Source: Hibiscus mutabilis
Taxonomy: Eukaryota > Streptophyta > Magnoliopsida > Malvales > Malvaceae
NCBI GenBank assembly: GCA_019671005.1
Contig: CM033745.1
Span: 17,102,921-17,166,920 of the forward strand
Reading direction: 5' to 3'
DNA length: 64,000 nucleotides
Shown here: piece after piece, positions 46,992-58,990 of the stretch
How positions within the stretch are numbered: the first letter of the stretch is position 1
How the letters are laid out: each line of letters opens with the position of its first letter
Program-made: the position numbers and the translations under genes
The notes under the pieces: model-generated
What the model was told of the DNA's origin: nothing
Databases searched by the model: none
Seen by the model: the letters and a program-made list of their open reading frames with translations, nothing else

Positions 46992-49900
46992 TTAAGAAAC
47001 TGAATGCCTTCTGTTTCTGGATGGTGTTGATTTGGCTTCTTCAGGATTGGCCGAACCCGATGAATCTGAACCACTGTTTTCACCTTGGGCTCCTTTGTTT
47101 GACCATATCTTTGAAAATATCCTCTTGGACTTGAGTAAACCTTTCATTTTACTAATGGTAGCTCTGTTGACGCTAATTCTACTATCTCCCCCATTTCTTT
47201 CGCTCCCTCCTATCCTGTTTCCCGTCCTCAAGGCAACTATTTCCCCTTTCAGAACCTTGAGTTCCTCGGCTGTGGCCACTGCGTCCCAATCTTCCTCCGG
47301 GTTGGTTGCTGCTGACCTTGAGCTCCTGTGAGATCCGATATTTAGATCCTTTAGGCCTCTAGGTAAGTCAGGAGTGCTACTTCCCGATGAAGCAGTAGCC
47401 TTTACCTGCTCAAAGAACAGAACCTGCACAACCACACACAACGGGAGCCTCTCGTTTTGCACAGCATGCATACATGCATCAACTGATAGTTTCTTGCAGT
47501 CCATTAACTTGCATGTTCTTTTCCTCTCACTCTTACTGATCCCTGGATGCTCCTGCATTGAAGTTGGGGAGAGTTAAAGAGGTGTATATATTTATATGCA
47601 AAGTCCGAAATCAACAGTATCAGTCTTGCCTTCATAATAATAATAATCAAAAGGTTAATGATTATCAGTTCTTCATTTAGACAAAATTTTAGCAAAATCT
47701 TTCCAAAGCCAGAATTTGTATGTTCAAGTATAATGTCAATTTGATGTGAATTGAAAAAAATTACTTTGGCAAGATTCTCACCTTAAGAAACGTATCAATG
47801 GCTCGGTAAATCCCATCGTGAGCAGGCCGAGAGATGCAAGACACCATTTCCGCAAGGTCTACAAACTTTGACAGGGGTAAGTTGGGATCCTTCGCGATTT
47901 CAGCAAGGTATGCATCTATCAATTTTGCCACCATCAGTTTGGAAGCATCTGTTAAAATTCCGGGTCTTCGTACTTCCTGGACCTCATTTTCTTTGGATTC
48001 GAATCCAGCATTCTGATTTTGCATCAGAAACTCTTTCACCATTTTCTGTACCGTAACAACATCATACATTACATCTTCTCCTTCAGCCGCATGTATCAAA
48101 AGATCGTTTACAGAAGCCTCCTCCAGTTGCTGTCCTGTTCGCCTTACTAGCTGTTCCTGAGCCATTTCTCCCAAGTCGACAATAATGGCTGCTTTCAATA
48201 ACTTCAGCAAGAAACTGCAAGATACACTTCCTTTCTCTGCAGGCAACAGCCAAACAATTGTATCAACTATTGATCTATACTTAAAGATATCCCCAGAATG
48301 GATCACACCCTTACTGAAACCCGGCAACCTTCTGTAAGAATAAGCTTTCAAAGCTTCTCCGATCACTTCATGAGACAGTATTCCTTTTGTTTTAATATTC
48401 AGTATGACACGCTTATACAAATCTATTTCAAGTTCACACAAATCCTCGACCCACCAGTCCTTTGGCACAGGTCGGCTTCTGAAACCATTGGAGTTTGGGT
48501 CGTTCCTGTTTTCCTCTAGGAGCTTCCTCCGGTTATAAGTGTAGGACCAATCAACCTTGGAAACATCAATGCAAGCCTTGGTAGCTATAGAATCAATGCA
48601 AAGACCGGCCACCTTCAATTCCTCGGATAATGGTAACACAGATTTTGTGGTCTGAAGAACAATGATCGAATCCTTCCAGCAGTGGAAGATGCTGGAGTTG
48701 AGGAAGACATCGATCTTGTAAATTAGGTTCCCTTTTTCAATGGTCTCATGCATTCCTAAGTACTCGGCTGCACATCGAGCAGCGACAACATTGTAAGCGT
48801 TAAGGGTGACAGTCATGCTGTAACAAAATTTGGCACATATCTCGAAGGCAGCTGGACCTCCAGGAATGTTGGAAATCTGAACTTCATCATTGTTTTCCTC
48901 GTTACCACTTGCAACCAACTTTTGCAAGCATGCACTTTTCAAAAGAAGGGGAAACTGCATACATGTTCATAAAGTCATAAGTTTGGATTTCATGTAAGGT
49001 ATATTTTAATGCATTATAGCAAGGACGTTACGCTCAAAGACAATGCTTGACCATAGACAGAAATTTACGTAGACAGGAAGAAAATACGTACCTTGTGCAG
49101 ATAAAACTTAACATCCCCTACAATGACAGTGACATCGGTTGCCAGCTCACTTGCCGCGTACCTGACATGGAGATATAAGTTTAAAACATTGGAACTTCAA
49201 AAAGTTGCACAGGGGTTGGACAAAGGCAAAACTTATATATATGCATATAAACTCCACTATACTTGGATTTTCTCATTTATAATACCCAAAATTCATTAGG
49301 CTTCATGTTGCACCTGAGACGGTGACCTACACCAGAAATCAAACACTAGTCCATGGTATATTTATCCATTTAAGAAAAAGTGAATTACATTGGTGTTAAG
49401 CTGCAAAATGAATACATGTGATGTCTGAAGTGCTTTAATGTATAGGCTAAAGAACATGTATTCATTTTGCAGCTTAACGCCAATGTCAGGGTCGAACACA
49501 TCACTGTCCCCAATGAGATAGAATATGATTATAAAGAACCGAAAGTGGAAGATTCTCTGTATCTTCAGAAGCAGAAAAACCACCTATTCTTGGATCTCAA
49601 GGATCATGAATCTGAAATCATAACTATTTGTGTCACGCACAAGAAGAGTTGGTATGACTCGAATGTGAAGAAGGCCAGAACATAACATAAACACAAGGAA
49701 CCATAGGGATTCAAATGAAAGAAAGAAAGATCAAAAGTCAAAACCAAAGAAGATTAGCTAGATTTTCAAGGATATCCACCAATTCAGATGGAAAACACTT
49801 GAATGACGAGATGAGAGGAACATAACTAATCAATGGCCTACAAAAGCTATAAATCATATCAAACATTCCACGGTATACCAATAAACGGTCATCTAGAAAA

Positions 49901-50230
49901 GGAAGAAAAATTCTCACAGTCTCAAGAAGATTCCTAGTTTAAGCATAAACCACAGAGCCAATGTTACCACAAATCACAATCGTAGGACTTCCGAGTATGC
50001 AGTTGAAATGAACAATAATAATTGACCAAGGCAAGAGATTATCACTTAATGGTCTTATGCAAGAGTCAAAGGATTGAACAACATAGTGGACAATAATGTT
50101 CATTTTTTCAATTATTAAGGGGAAACAAACAAATGACAGATTGCAAATAAGGGTCCAAGAGATCTTACCTCACATTGTTCCCATCACTCTGAAAGGTATC
50201 TGGCCTTGATCCAAGCTTCATAAACTTCAT
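46992..50230 (-). CDS. NPY-type BTB/NPH3 protein (NPY2-like)
   Basis: Four coding exons on the minus strand, GT-AG introns: 50230-50169, 49161-49092, 48954-47782 and 47552-46992, predicting 621 aa. The start MKFMKLGSRPDTF is characteristic of the NPY group. A BTB domain spans about residues 22-110 (LATDVTVIVGDVKFYLHKFP; FCYSMTVTLNAYNVVAARC). The NPH3 domain spans about 209-485 (VPKDWWVEDLCELEIDLYKR; GEALKAYSYRRLPGF; ASKLMVAKLIDAYLAEIA; HDGIYRAIDTFLK). The C-terminal tail is basic and Ser-rich. NPH3/BTB proteins can serve as CUL3 ligase adaptors; NPY/MAB4 members act with PINOID-type kinases in auxin-driven organogenesis and in keeping PIN proteins at the membrane. All four frames are open and splice sites are canonical, so I read it as functional. 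One oddity is LPLCVVVQVLFFEQ, where relatives have Arg in place of the Cys. NPY2 versus NPY4 orthology is undecided. Confidence 0.9.
49387..49486. repeat. 33-bp near-perfect hairpin in NPY intron 1
   Basis: 49387-49419 and 49454-49486 are reverse complements with one mismatch in 33, separated by 34 nt. The arms include AAGCTGCAAAATGAATACAT and its complement. The stem would form in RNA from either strand. It may be a small foldback transposon or a hairpin-RNA precursor. Confidence 0.75.
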
Positions 50231-50765
50231 ATTGGCAAACAAAAGAATCCCTTCACTCTCTAAAACCTCAAAAACTATATCCTCGGCTACTCAGATCGGA
50301 TCACAAATGAATCAAATACTAGGCACACAGCTACTCACATAACCAATAAACATAACAACTCGAAAAAAAGTTGCCAGAAGTGGTAACCAATACCGCAACT
50401 GTGGGGACCGAGCTTTCCGAATTCAATCAGCTGATCCAGAAGAAGGGAAGGGATATATGCTACGAAAGAGAATGACCGATCTTGGCAGCGATCGAGGCAG
50501 GGGAGGGTGTGAATAAGAGAGAATAGATAACTGGGGAAATGGGGGAGGGATTTTGAGTAATAATTTAAGAAAAGGTTCTCTTGAAGAAGTTGTTTCCTTT
50601 GTTGACGGCAAAGCCCACCGAGTCCGGTCAGCTTAGGGGACATAAACAACAGATTATTTACACTAAAATAATTCCCAAAACCACAGACTACACAAGCACC
50701 AATCTGACTTCACCTCCACACCCCTACCATTTCTTTATTTCTCACTGATTCCTCTGTTCAGTTGT

Positions 50766-50797
50766 TTACCCCCCCCCCCCTCCCCCCCTTTTTTTAA
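50766..50797 (+). repeat. C/T homopolymer tract upstream of the NPY gene
   Basis: A run of about 12 C, then T, seven C and a T run, within the presumed leader or leader intron. Homopolymer length here is prone to sequencing error. Confidence 0.7.
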
Positions 50798-51772
50798 GTA
50801 TATAAAAGATTCATATCACCAGGACCTTTTAAGACCCTTTAAAGCTTCAAGTTCCAAACTTGACATGTACAAATTATATATATAAATATATATTACCGTT
50901 GAAGTCTGAAATCCTGCAATGGAAAACAGCATCTTGGTATCAGTAGAAGAAACCACCAAAACGGTAGACAACAAGCATCTACCTTTATTATTATTATATT
51001 TTCTTTCAGAGTATGGGAATCAATGAAAATGGATAACAAAAATTATACAGGTATTATAGTAATGAACAATCAAATATCAACTACCAACAAATATCATTCA
51101 CAAATTGAAACTGAAATCTGAGGAATCTACCAGAATATATCACGGAAATCTAATTAAATAACGAAATTCCAACACCCGAGATCAGGCTTCTGATATTTGC
51201 TGTAAAAATATTCACAAATTCCCCACCACAGTACATGAATGGGAAACTAGGAAAATGCCCAAAATCAACTTGGAATGGAAAAAAGAGTAAAAAAAACAAT
51301 CCCCAAAAGATGCTTGTATCAAATCTGCAAACAGACAACCAAAAGATGGCAAAACCAGAAATTACCAAGGAATTTACACCACCATTGCAACGAATTTGTG
51401 TCAAATGCAGGAAGTAATGAAATTCACACACGAAACCCGCAAAAGAACCGGAAACTATAAAAAGAACAGCATTCAAACAAGATTCAGTTTTGGAGAAAAA
51501 GCCAAAGATGTTGGCAAATGTGTTTTTTTTTTTTTATCTGGGTTTTATTTGTTTGTACTGGCAATTCTGTGACTTTCCTTTGAACGCAAACCGAAAAACT
51601 TTAACTTTGTTGCTTTGGGTATTTCTGTGTATCAATATTGGTGAAGAAAGTAGTTTAGTTTCTTAGAGATTTGGGGAGCAAGGGTAAGCATTAAAACACT
51701 CAACATCTAGCTCAGTAAAGCACGCCAAAAGGCTGACACTCGGCTTTCCTGTTGCCTTGCTTTGCCACCCTC

Positions 51773-51779
51773 TTTTATA
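51773..51779 (-). promoter_or_regulatory. candidate TATA box of the NPY-type gene
   Basis: Minus-strand AGTATAAAAGAGGG lies about 1.5 kb upstream of the ATG, followed by sequence of higher complexity than the AT-rich DNA beyond. If correct, the leader is long and probably contains an intron. Confidence 0.35.
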
Positions 51780-51799
51780 CTAAATGCTTTTTCTCTTTA

Positions 51800-53372
51800 C
51801 TTGCGTCCTAATTAACCTATCGTTCTCTCCCTTTTTTTTCTTATTTTTTTAATAAAAATATATTATCATACATCTTATTAAAAAAAAATAATCTTAAACG
51901 AAAAAAAAGTGACCATGATAAATTTTTCTTTAGTTGATTAGGCAATCGTTCTCTCTTTTTTATTAAAGAAAAATGTATTATATTCTTAAGATAAATGTTG
52001 GGACTCGAAATTACACAATATGAAATAATTTGAACAATTCTATCACTCGATCAGCTAACTGATCTCAACCTTTTATTCTCTTTCTTTACTCTATTCAAGA
52101 CATGTTCTTGAAAAATAATTATTTTGTATTACGAAAAATTCTAGAATAAACTTCATGAATTGATATGTATCGATGATGGAGGTATGATTATTTATTAGAA
52201 TTTCATGATTTCATACTAAAACATAAGGAAAAGGAAAATGAGGTCTCTTTCCAAACCAAGTTATATTGTTCTTTCATTATGGTGAAATCATGACTGAAAC
52301 AGTGGGATAAAGAGATTTTCCCCTATTTTATAATGCATTAGTGTGTAAAAAGTTAAAGAATATTTGTAGAATATAAGTAAGCTATATTTTAGCTGGCCAT
52401 AGTTAATCTAGTACAGCATAGTCTTGCATTTGGCTCAAATTTCCTTTGAAAATAAAATAAAATGCTTAGAATTATTATATCTTTTAATAGAAACATACTT
52501 TCATTGCTTATAAGAGATGAAATAATAGCACTAACTAGGGTTCAAGGGATAACCAGTTTGGTATCATTTAAGCAAATTTTAAGTTTGAAGCCTTGTACAT
52601 GCAAAAAGTCCTTGTTGGGAGATTCACCAATCAAAATCAACTGTGGGACGCGGGTGGGGATGGTCACATGTAGGTTTTTTGGCCCACCCGACCCGAAAAT
52701 AATTACCCTAAACCTAAACACGACCCAACTTTATTCTTTAAAAACAAAACCTGGCTTGAAAATAAATACTCTAAACCCGGCCCTACATATAGAAAAAATC
52801 AATTTTAAGGACCTAATTGTAAAAATAAAATTTTATGGGATTTAATTGTAAAAGTAATAATTTTAAGGACTAAAATGTAAATAAAAATTTATTTTTAAGG
52901 ACCTAATTATATAAAATATATATAAAGAGAGGGTATTATTACAAATATCACTAAAAAGTTTAGGGGAAAATTATACTATTAATCCTAGGCCGGAAGGGGT
53001 TGAATTTTTTCACCCTAAACCCGATCTGATTTCACCCTCAATAAAAAAATCGACCATATCCAAACCCAATTTTTTAATTAAAAATTTTGACCCAATATGG
53101 TCGGGGCGGGTAAAATGCACATCTCTAAATGTGGGTCGATCTAGATTAGTCATATGTGATTTTTCATGTTCGAATTTAAATTTTTAATGATATCATATTT
53201 AAAGTTTTATTTTAGACATAAAAATCTTTTGTTTAGTGAAAATTGTTAGTAGTAGGGGCGGTTCAAAGGTTCACATGGCTCTGTGCAATTTATTAAAAAG
53301 GAGCTCTTTAATTTATAATCCAAAACATATATATAAGGCTTTTTAAAAAATATTTTTATCTTAGTAAAAAAA
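51800..53372. other. AT-rich intergenic sequence with repeat scraps
   Basis: No gene is seen. Around 52680-53110 are CCGACCCGAAAAT, GGACCTAATTGTAAAA and CGGGGCGGGTAAAAT words typical of common decayed plant repeats. Confidence 0.45.
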
Positions 53373-54161
53373 TAGGTTTAACCGTCAAATGGGTGCCTAA
53401 ATTATGTCTTTTTTCAGTTAGGTGTACAAACTATTTTTTGGGCCAAATAGGTGCCTAACGTTTCATTCTGTGACCTTAATTCCCACCGTTAAAGGACACA
53501 TGTCATCTCTTGAAAATTCCAAAACTATATTAAAAATAAATAGAATTACTTAATTTTTAGAAAATCTCTAAGTTTTTCAATTTTCACAAAACATCCCTCA
53601 AATTCCAAAATCTTTAACTCCTCAAAACCTAAATCTCGATTTGGGTCGATTATGGCGCTGATTGCCACGCCGCTGCTCACCACGTCGGTCGTCGGACCAT
53701 CATGATCATTTTTCCCACCACCTTGTCCCCGAAAATCATCCGACACCGTGCGAAACGCCGAAATTATCGAACGACGAACAGCGGTAGGACGGACGATAAA
53801 CGGTGATAAAACAGACGACGAACGACGTGTGGGTTGTTCAGCAAGGGGATGCCGCTTCATTCTGTCACTGGCAACGCGACCAATGCCGGCGGAGTGGTCG
53901 TATTTGGGGGTTTAAGGATTTGGGACTATTTTGGGAATATTTAAAAAATTTAGGATATATTTTTATTTTATTTTATTTATTTTTAATATAATTTTAAAAT
54001 TTTTAGGAGATGACACATGTCTTTTAACGGTGAAAATTAACGAAAAACCTTAAATGGATCATGAAATGAAACGTTAGGCACATATTTAGCACAAAAAATA
54101 ATTTGAGCACTTAACTTGAAAAAAAAACACAGTTTCAACACCTATTTGCCTATTAAATCTA
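53373..54161. mobile_element. non-autonomous Mutator-like element with about 175-190 bp TIRs
   Basis: The left arm, 53373 to about 53546, and the right arm, about 53968 to 54161, are inverted relatives. Shared blocks include ATTTTTTG, TGCCTAACGTTTCATT, CACCGTTAAA, the CATGT/CATCTC pair and ATATTAAAAATAAATA. The GC-rich centre (53.63-53.93 kb) differs sharply in composition from its surroundings and may be captured sequence. No transposase is present. The flanks are A-rich and I could not define a 9-bp target duplication. Confidence 0.65.
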
Positions 54162-54869
54162 AAAAATATTATGGGGTATATTTTTAAGTCTTTTTTCTAA
54201 ATTTCTTTTCTTATAATTTATTAAACAAAATCTTATTTCCCCTAAAAACATTTAATTCAACCTATTGTGAACTCAATTTTTTGGGGGGTCTGTGCGGTCA
54301 TGTATCAAAAAGTGGGTAGATTCACAACTGTGTAAATCAGAACTCCAATAGCTTAGCAGCTGACATAAAAAGGGAAGATTGACTTTGTTTGACAGTTAAT
54401 TTAACCAATAACCAGCTAAGATGCCAGGGAATATACTTTTTCTATGTGTATATTCGTACCAAAATCATCATATATATACATTTTTATATGTTCTTGTTAT
54501 TTTTAAAAATATCATATTCAAATTGGATCTTGATATTTCCGACCAAAATCAACAAAGAAGGTAGCTATATGAAAATCCCACACATGTTGCTGACTGTATC
54601 ACACTGTATATAATATATAAACCCTAGAGCTAGATCGTCTCAAATATTAAACAATTGGAGTTAAGAGTTTCTTAACAAACACTTGATTCCTTTTCTACTT
54701 TTTAATTTAACAAAATCCTCATAGGTAGATTTTTTACCAAACGTCATTGTGCGGTTGGCGGATTCCGATGAGAAGATCTGCCGAACTTTGAACACAAAAG
54801 GGTTAATTCAACCAATTTAGATTTTATAATTTTTTATTAACTATAAAGATAATTACATTCGCAATCTAA

Positions 54870-54940
54870 ATGTAGAGATTCGAATTCATATAAGATGAGA
54901 TAATATAAGTATTATTGACCACTAGGTCAATTAAAAAATC
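54870..54940 (-). repeat. tRNA-derived SINE head, reverse
   Basis: On the minus strand TTGACCTAGTGGTCAATA (A box) is followed about 30 nt later by GAATTCGAATCTCTAC (B box). Spacing and words match the 5' heads of plant SINEs and resemble the one at 45455. The end was not determined. Confidence 0.5.
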
Positions 54941-56530
54941 TCAAATTTTACAATTATTCAATTGAATTTTCATAGTATTAATATCGAATCATTCATGTCG
55001 TTCTAAATCGTTAATGTGATATAGTGATGTGTTCAAAATTTGATCTATATATTTTAAATATACTTTATGTTAGATTTGAACTAATATTTGATGCTCAAAC
55101 TCAAAAAATAGTCGATACAATATTAATACTTTAAAAATTCCATCTGAATATTTAGACTAATTTAAAATTTCCACATATAGTATGTTAAAAGGGATAAAGT
55201 CGTGTAGCATATGGTCCTATGCTAGGTGTGGAAAAAGAGGTCCCCAATCTCTCTAACTTTGACCCACGACATGCTTTTACAAGTTTGTTTGATTTGCTTG
55301 CTCGTATTTGCCGAACACCAGCTTTACTTGTACATTATTCGTTGCCATCTCTTCCGCTTATATATCTCTAACAATTTCTGTTATAACGGGATATACCGGT
55401 GATGAACGATAATAGCTAAACAACGAATATAGTGGTCATAAATAAAATAAAGAATATCAAAGTTTACGTAAAAAATCTAAGAGTAAAATTACAAGTAGAG
55501 GATGAGAATTTTTGCTATAATAAAGAGGAGATTATAAGTAGTTTGCGTCCTAATGCTTTCTACTTGTATTTAATGTTGTGTCTAAAACTCTAATATGTAG
55601 TATCTGTTCATAGAGATATGTTGTTTGTTTACATAGAAAACTAGCATATAAAGTAATTCTATTCAACATAAATTTTGTACTTTTATTCAATGTAAAGTAA
55701 ACAAGATTTATCAAAAGTAAAATTCTTACATTAATCTAAATTTTTTAAAAAATTGGATTACAACTCTAACAATTTCAATGCGGAATAAAGATAAAATCCC
55801 AAAAGTTTGTCATAGGACCATGGGATCCGATGTGGGGTGGGGGGGACAAGACAAAGGGAAATACAAGATATAGACTGCTAATACAACTCATTAGTGTACT
55901 ATACGTTAAGGGGAAGGGAAATAATAATAGTAGTCACAATTAATAATAGTAATTGAAAGGGATTAGTTGGTCCACGACTAACGCAAATGCACATCACATG
56001 CACGTCGTAAAAGTTAATAATCCAAGTGGATCAAATTTGCTTACTTTTCCCATATCAAGACTGATACCTCCCATCTGATCACTCTTCTGTGTTCTTTTGC
56101 CATGCATCATGCCATACGTCATCGACTTGATTATATATATATATATATTAATTATCAGTTAATTTAGAGAGATAAAACGATAGATGTTGTAAATGAATTA
56201 AAGTGGGTTGAAAGGGTCGTTTTATAATTATTAATTAAATGTTGAATACTCGTGATTATATCAAAAAAATATTGTATAAGATTGATTAATTATTGAATAG
56301 GACATAAAAAGGTTATTTTGTATTGTAACTAGTTTAGTCACATTTAAACAATCTTTTCATTTTCCTCTTTTGATTGATTTCCCATCGTTTTATGCCGACT
56401 TGGGAAATTAGATGATGACAATAATGTCACGGGTTATTGTACATTACACGCTTATATACCTAAAGCATTGTTCGATGGTTATGAAATCAGATTATAAAAT
56501 CACGGGTCATTATATACCTAAAGCAGCTTC
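54941..56530. other. AT-rich intergenic sequence
   Basis: No gene is seen. A G-run (GGGGTGGGGGGGAC) lies near 55834-55848 and a (TA)n tract near 56132-56149. Confidence 0.5.
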
Positions 56531-57477
56531 TACAAAAAATTTAAGGATTTTGATGTGTCTCTGCCTAAAGTAAGATCTACTCCTCATCACATTGCACATG
56601 TGCTTTCTTACCATAATATATCTTCTGTTCATCAGTCTTATATTAATAATATTGTTGTTCTGACTGAACAAAAAACTTATAATCAAGTTATTAAGCATGA
56701 CTGTTGGAAGAAAGCTATGAAAGAAGAAATAGATGTTTTAGAGCTTAATGAGACTTGGACTTTAGTTCCCCTTCCTCTTGGTAAAAAGACAATAGGATGT
56801 AAATGGGTTTTTAGAACAAAATTAAAAGCTGATGGTACCTTAGAAAGATACAAAGCTAGACTTGTAGTAAAAGGTTACACACAACAATCTGGAATAGATT
56901 TTTTTGATACTTTTAGCCCTGTTGCTAAGATAAATACTATTAGGGCATTACCGGTAGTTGCTGCTGCTAAGCAATGGCATTTGCATCAACTTGACATTAA
57001 TAATGCATTCTTGCATGGTCATTTACAAGAGAAAGTATATATGGATTTACCACCTGGATTTCTTCCTTCTAGTTTTGGTTTAGTTTGTAAGTTGCAAAAG
57101 AGTTTATTGGTTTAAAGCAAGCTAGTCGTAAGTGGGATGAGAGACTTACTGTGACCCTTCTTTCTCTAGGTGTTAAACAGACTCATTCTGATTCATCTTT
57201 GTTTGTTAAAGGTGTTGATTCATGTTTTATTGCTCTTGCTATTTATGTAGATGATATAATCCTTGCAAGTCCTAATATGAATGAGATAACTCAAATTAAA
57301 ACCATTTTGAATGATACTTTTAAAATTAAAGACTTGGGAAATCTTAAGTACTTTCTCGGATTAGAAGTTGCTCGTTTAAGTACAGGGATTAATCTCTGTC
57401 AGAGAAAATACACACTAGATTTGTTAAAAAAAATTAGGTTTTTTAGGATCAAAACCTGTTTCTACTCCCATTGTTAG
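56531..57477 (+). pseudogene. Ty1-copia reverse transcriptase fragment
   Basis: From about 56555 the frame encodes WKKAMKEEIDVLELNETW, then CKWVFRTKLKADG, RYKARLVVKGYTQQSGIDF, FSPVAK and LHQLDINNAFLHG, the last containing the first catalytic Asp. A frameshift near 57100, in the position of the usual YGLKQA motif, moves the rest to another frame. That frame carries the catalytic motif YVDDIILAS near 57245 and LGNLKYFLGLEVAR. The sequence is lost after a run of seven A near 57425. No LTRs flank it, and it is a different lineage from the element at 17.4-38 kb as far as can be seen. Confidence 0.8.
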
Positions 57478-57499
57478 TAATTTAAAATTGTTTATACAT

Positions 57500-57950
57500 A
57501 ACTTTTATGTATAAATAAATTTTATCCTATTTAAGATATATTTATACATAAATTTTAAGTTTTAACACATTAACAAATGTATACAATATGAACTCAACAA
57601 GTGTCACATTGAAAAGTGAATGATATTCATCCTAAGAAACACGAGTTTAAATTGTCGGATTGTCAAAAGGTTAAGAATATTAAATATGTATATTTATACT
57701 ATCTTATAATTATCTTAAGACTATTAAAAAAATAAATGTATACGGTATAAATTTTAAAACATTTATTTTACGTTTTATATTTTGTTATATAATATTATCC
57801 ATCTAAATTTATCTTTCCAATGGAAAGTCCCACTCACCAAAGAGAAGCACCAAGTTAAATGGACCAAAGGGCCTAAGCGATGGCCTCTGCCTTTCTGCTT
57901 TTGACAAAAGTGCAAGTACTGCACCATCAAAAACAAATGGGTAAAGTAAT
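57500..57950 (+). repeat. direct duplication, copy 1
   Basis: Shares ordered blocks with 58497-58990: TTTATGTATAAATA, GATATATTTATACATAAATT, TTAACACATTAACAA, then TCCCACTCACCAAA and AGAAGCACCAAGTT, and CTTTCTGCTTTTGACA. It lacks 29 nt present in copy 2, at a repeated AAGTT. Confidence 0.7.
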
Positions 57951-58496
57951 AAATTGTAACTGAATTTTATTAAAAAATAAAATGATAATTTGGTTGTTAA
58001 GTATTTATTAAATTGTTATAAAAAATTTGTATAATTATACATTTAGTCATTTATATTTACACAATCAATTAATTTAATTTTAATTTGAAAAAATTAAATA
58101 AATTTTAACCCTCATTATTTATACATGCTTTTAATTTAGTCTCATTTATAATTAGAAATAATATTAAATATTTAAATTCCTCCTACTGTTCGATCAACAA
58201 TCGCCACCTAATTGAAGCATTTGATCTCCTCTATTGCTCTGTTAAATTATATTTCTTTAAAAAGACCCATAATCTCACAAAAATTAAATTTAAAGATTTA
58301 AGTTTTTGACGGATCACTGTACGTCGTTGTTGGATCGATTCATTATTAGAGTATGTTCTTTTTTCTTTTGGTTGTGGATGCTTTGTTCCGAGTTTAGGAA
58401 AGTGATTTTGGACGTGAGTTTGAGCAAGGTAATGGTTGGGTTAGGCCTTGATTTTGGTACATAAATTATCATGTCCTCAACCTTATATTAAACATT

Positions 58497-58990
58497 AATT
58501 TTATGTATAAATATATTTTATCCTATATAAGATATATTTATACATAAATTTTAACTTTTAACACATTAACAATTGTATGCTATATAAATTTTAAAACATT
58601 TTAAATATTTATTTTATAAAATCCAATAAGCGGTTTCAGTAAAAAAAAAAGAATAATGTTTATCCTAAAAATTCAGGCTCAAATATCTTTACCTATAAAA
58701 TGTGTGCGCTGTGAAATGATTAAAAATATATACAAATATATATTATTTTATAATAACCTTAAAATTATTAAAAAACATTTATTTTACGTATCATATTTTT
58801 AATCTAATATTATCAACCAAAAACAATCTTTATAATGGAAGGTCCCACTCACCAAAAAGAAGCACCAAGTTTTGGTACTTCAATGGCATGCTTAATAAAG
58901 TTAAATGGGCCAAAGGGCCTAAGCAATGGCCTTTGCCTTTCTGCTTTTGACAGAAGTGCAGGTACTGCACCATCAAAAAACAAATTCTGC
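58497..58990 (+). repeat. direct duplication, copy 2
   Basis: Second copy of the block at 57500-57950, 1.0 kb away. The block from 58834 to 58985 is the better conserved part. An open frame there has no recognised domain on either strand. Confidence 0.7.

Noticed and set aside
50335..50649. Minus-strand ORF upstream of the NPY start as an extra N-terminal exon
   Set aside because: The family start MKFMKLG at 50230 is preceded by stops and needs no upstream coding exon.
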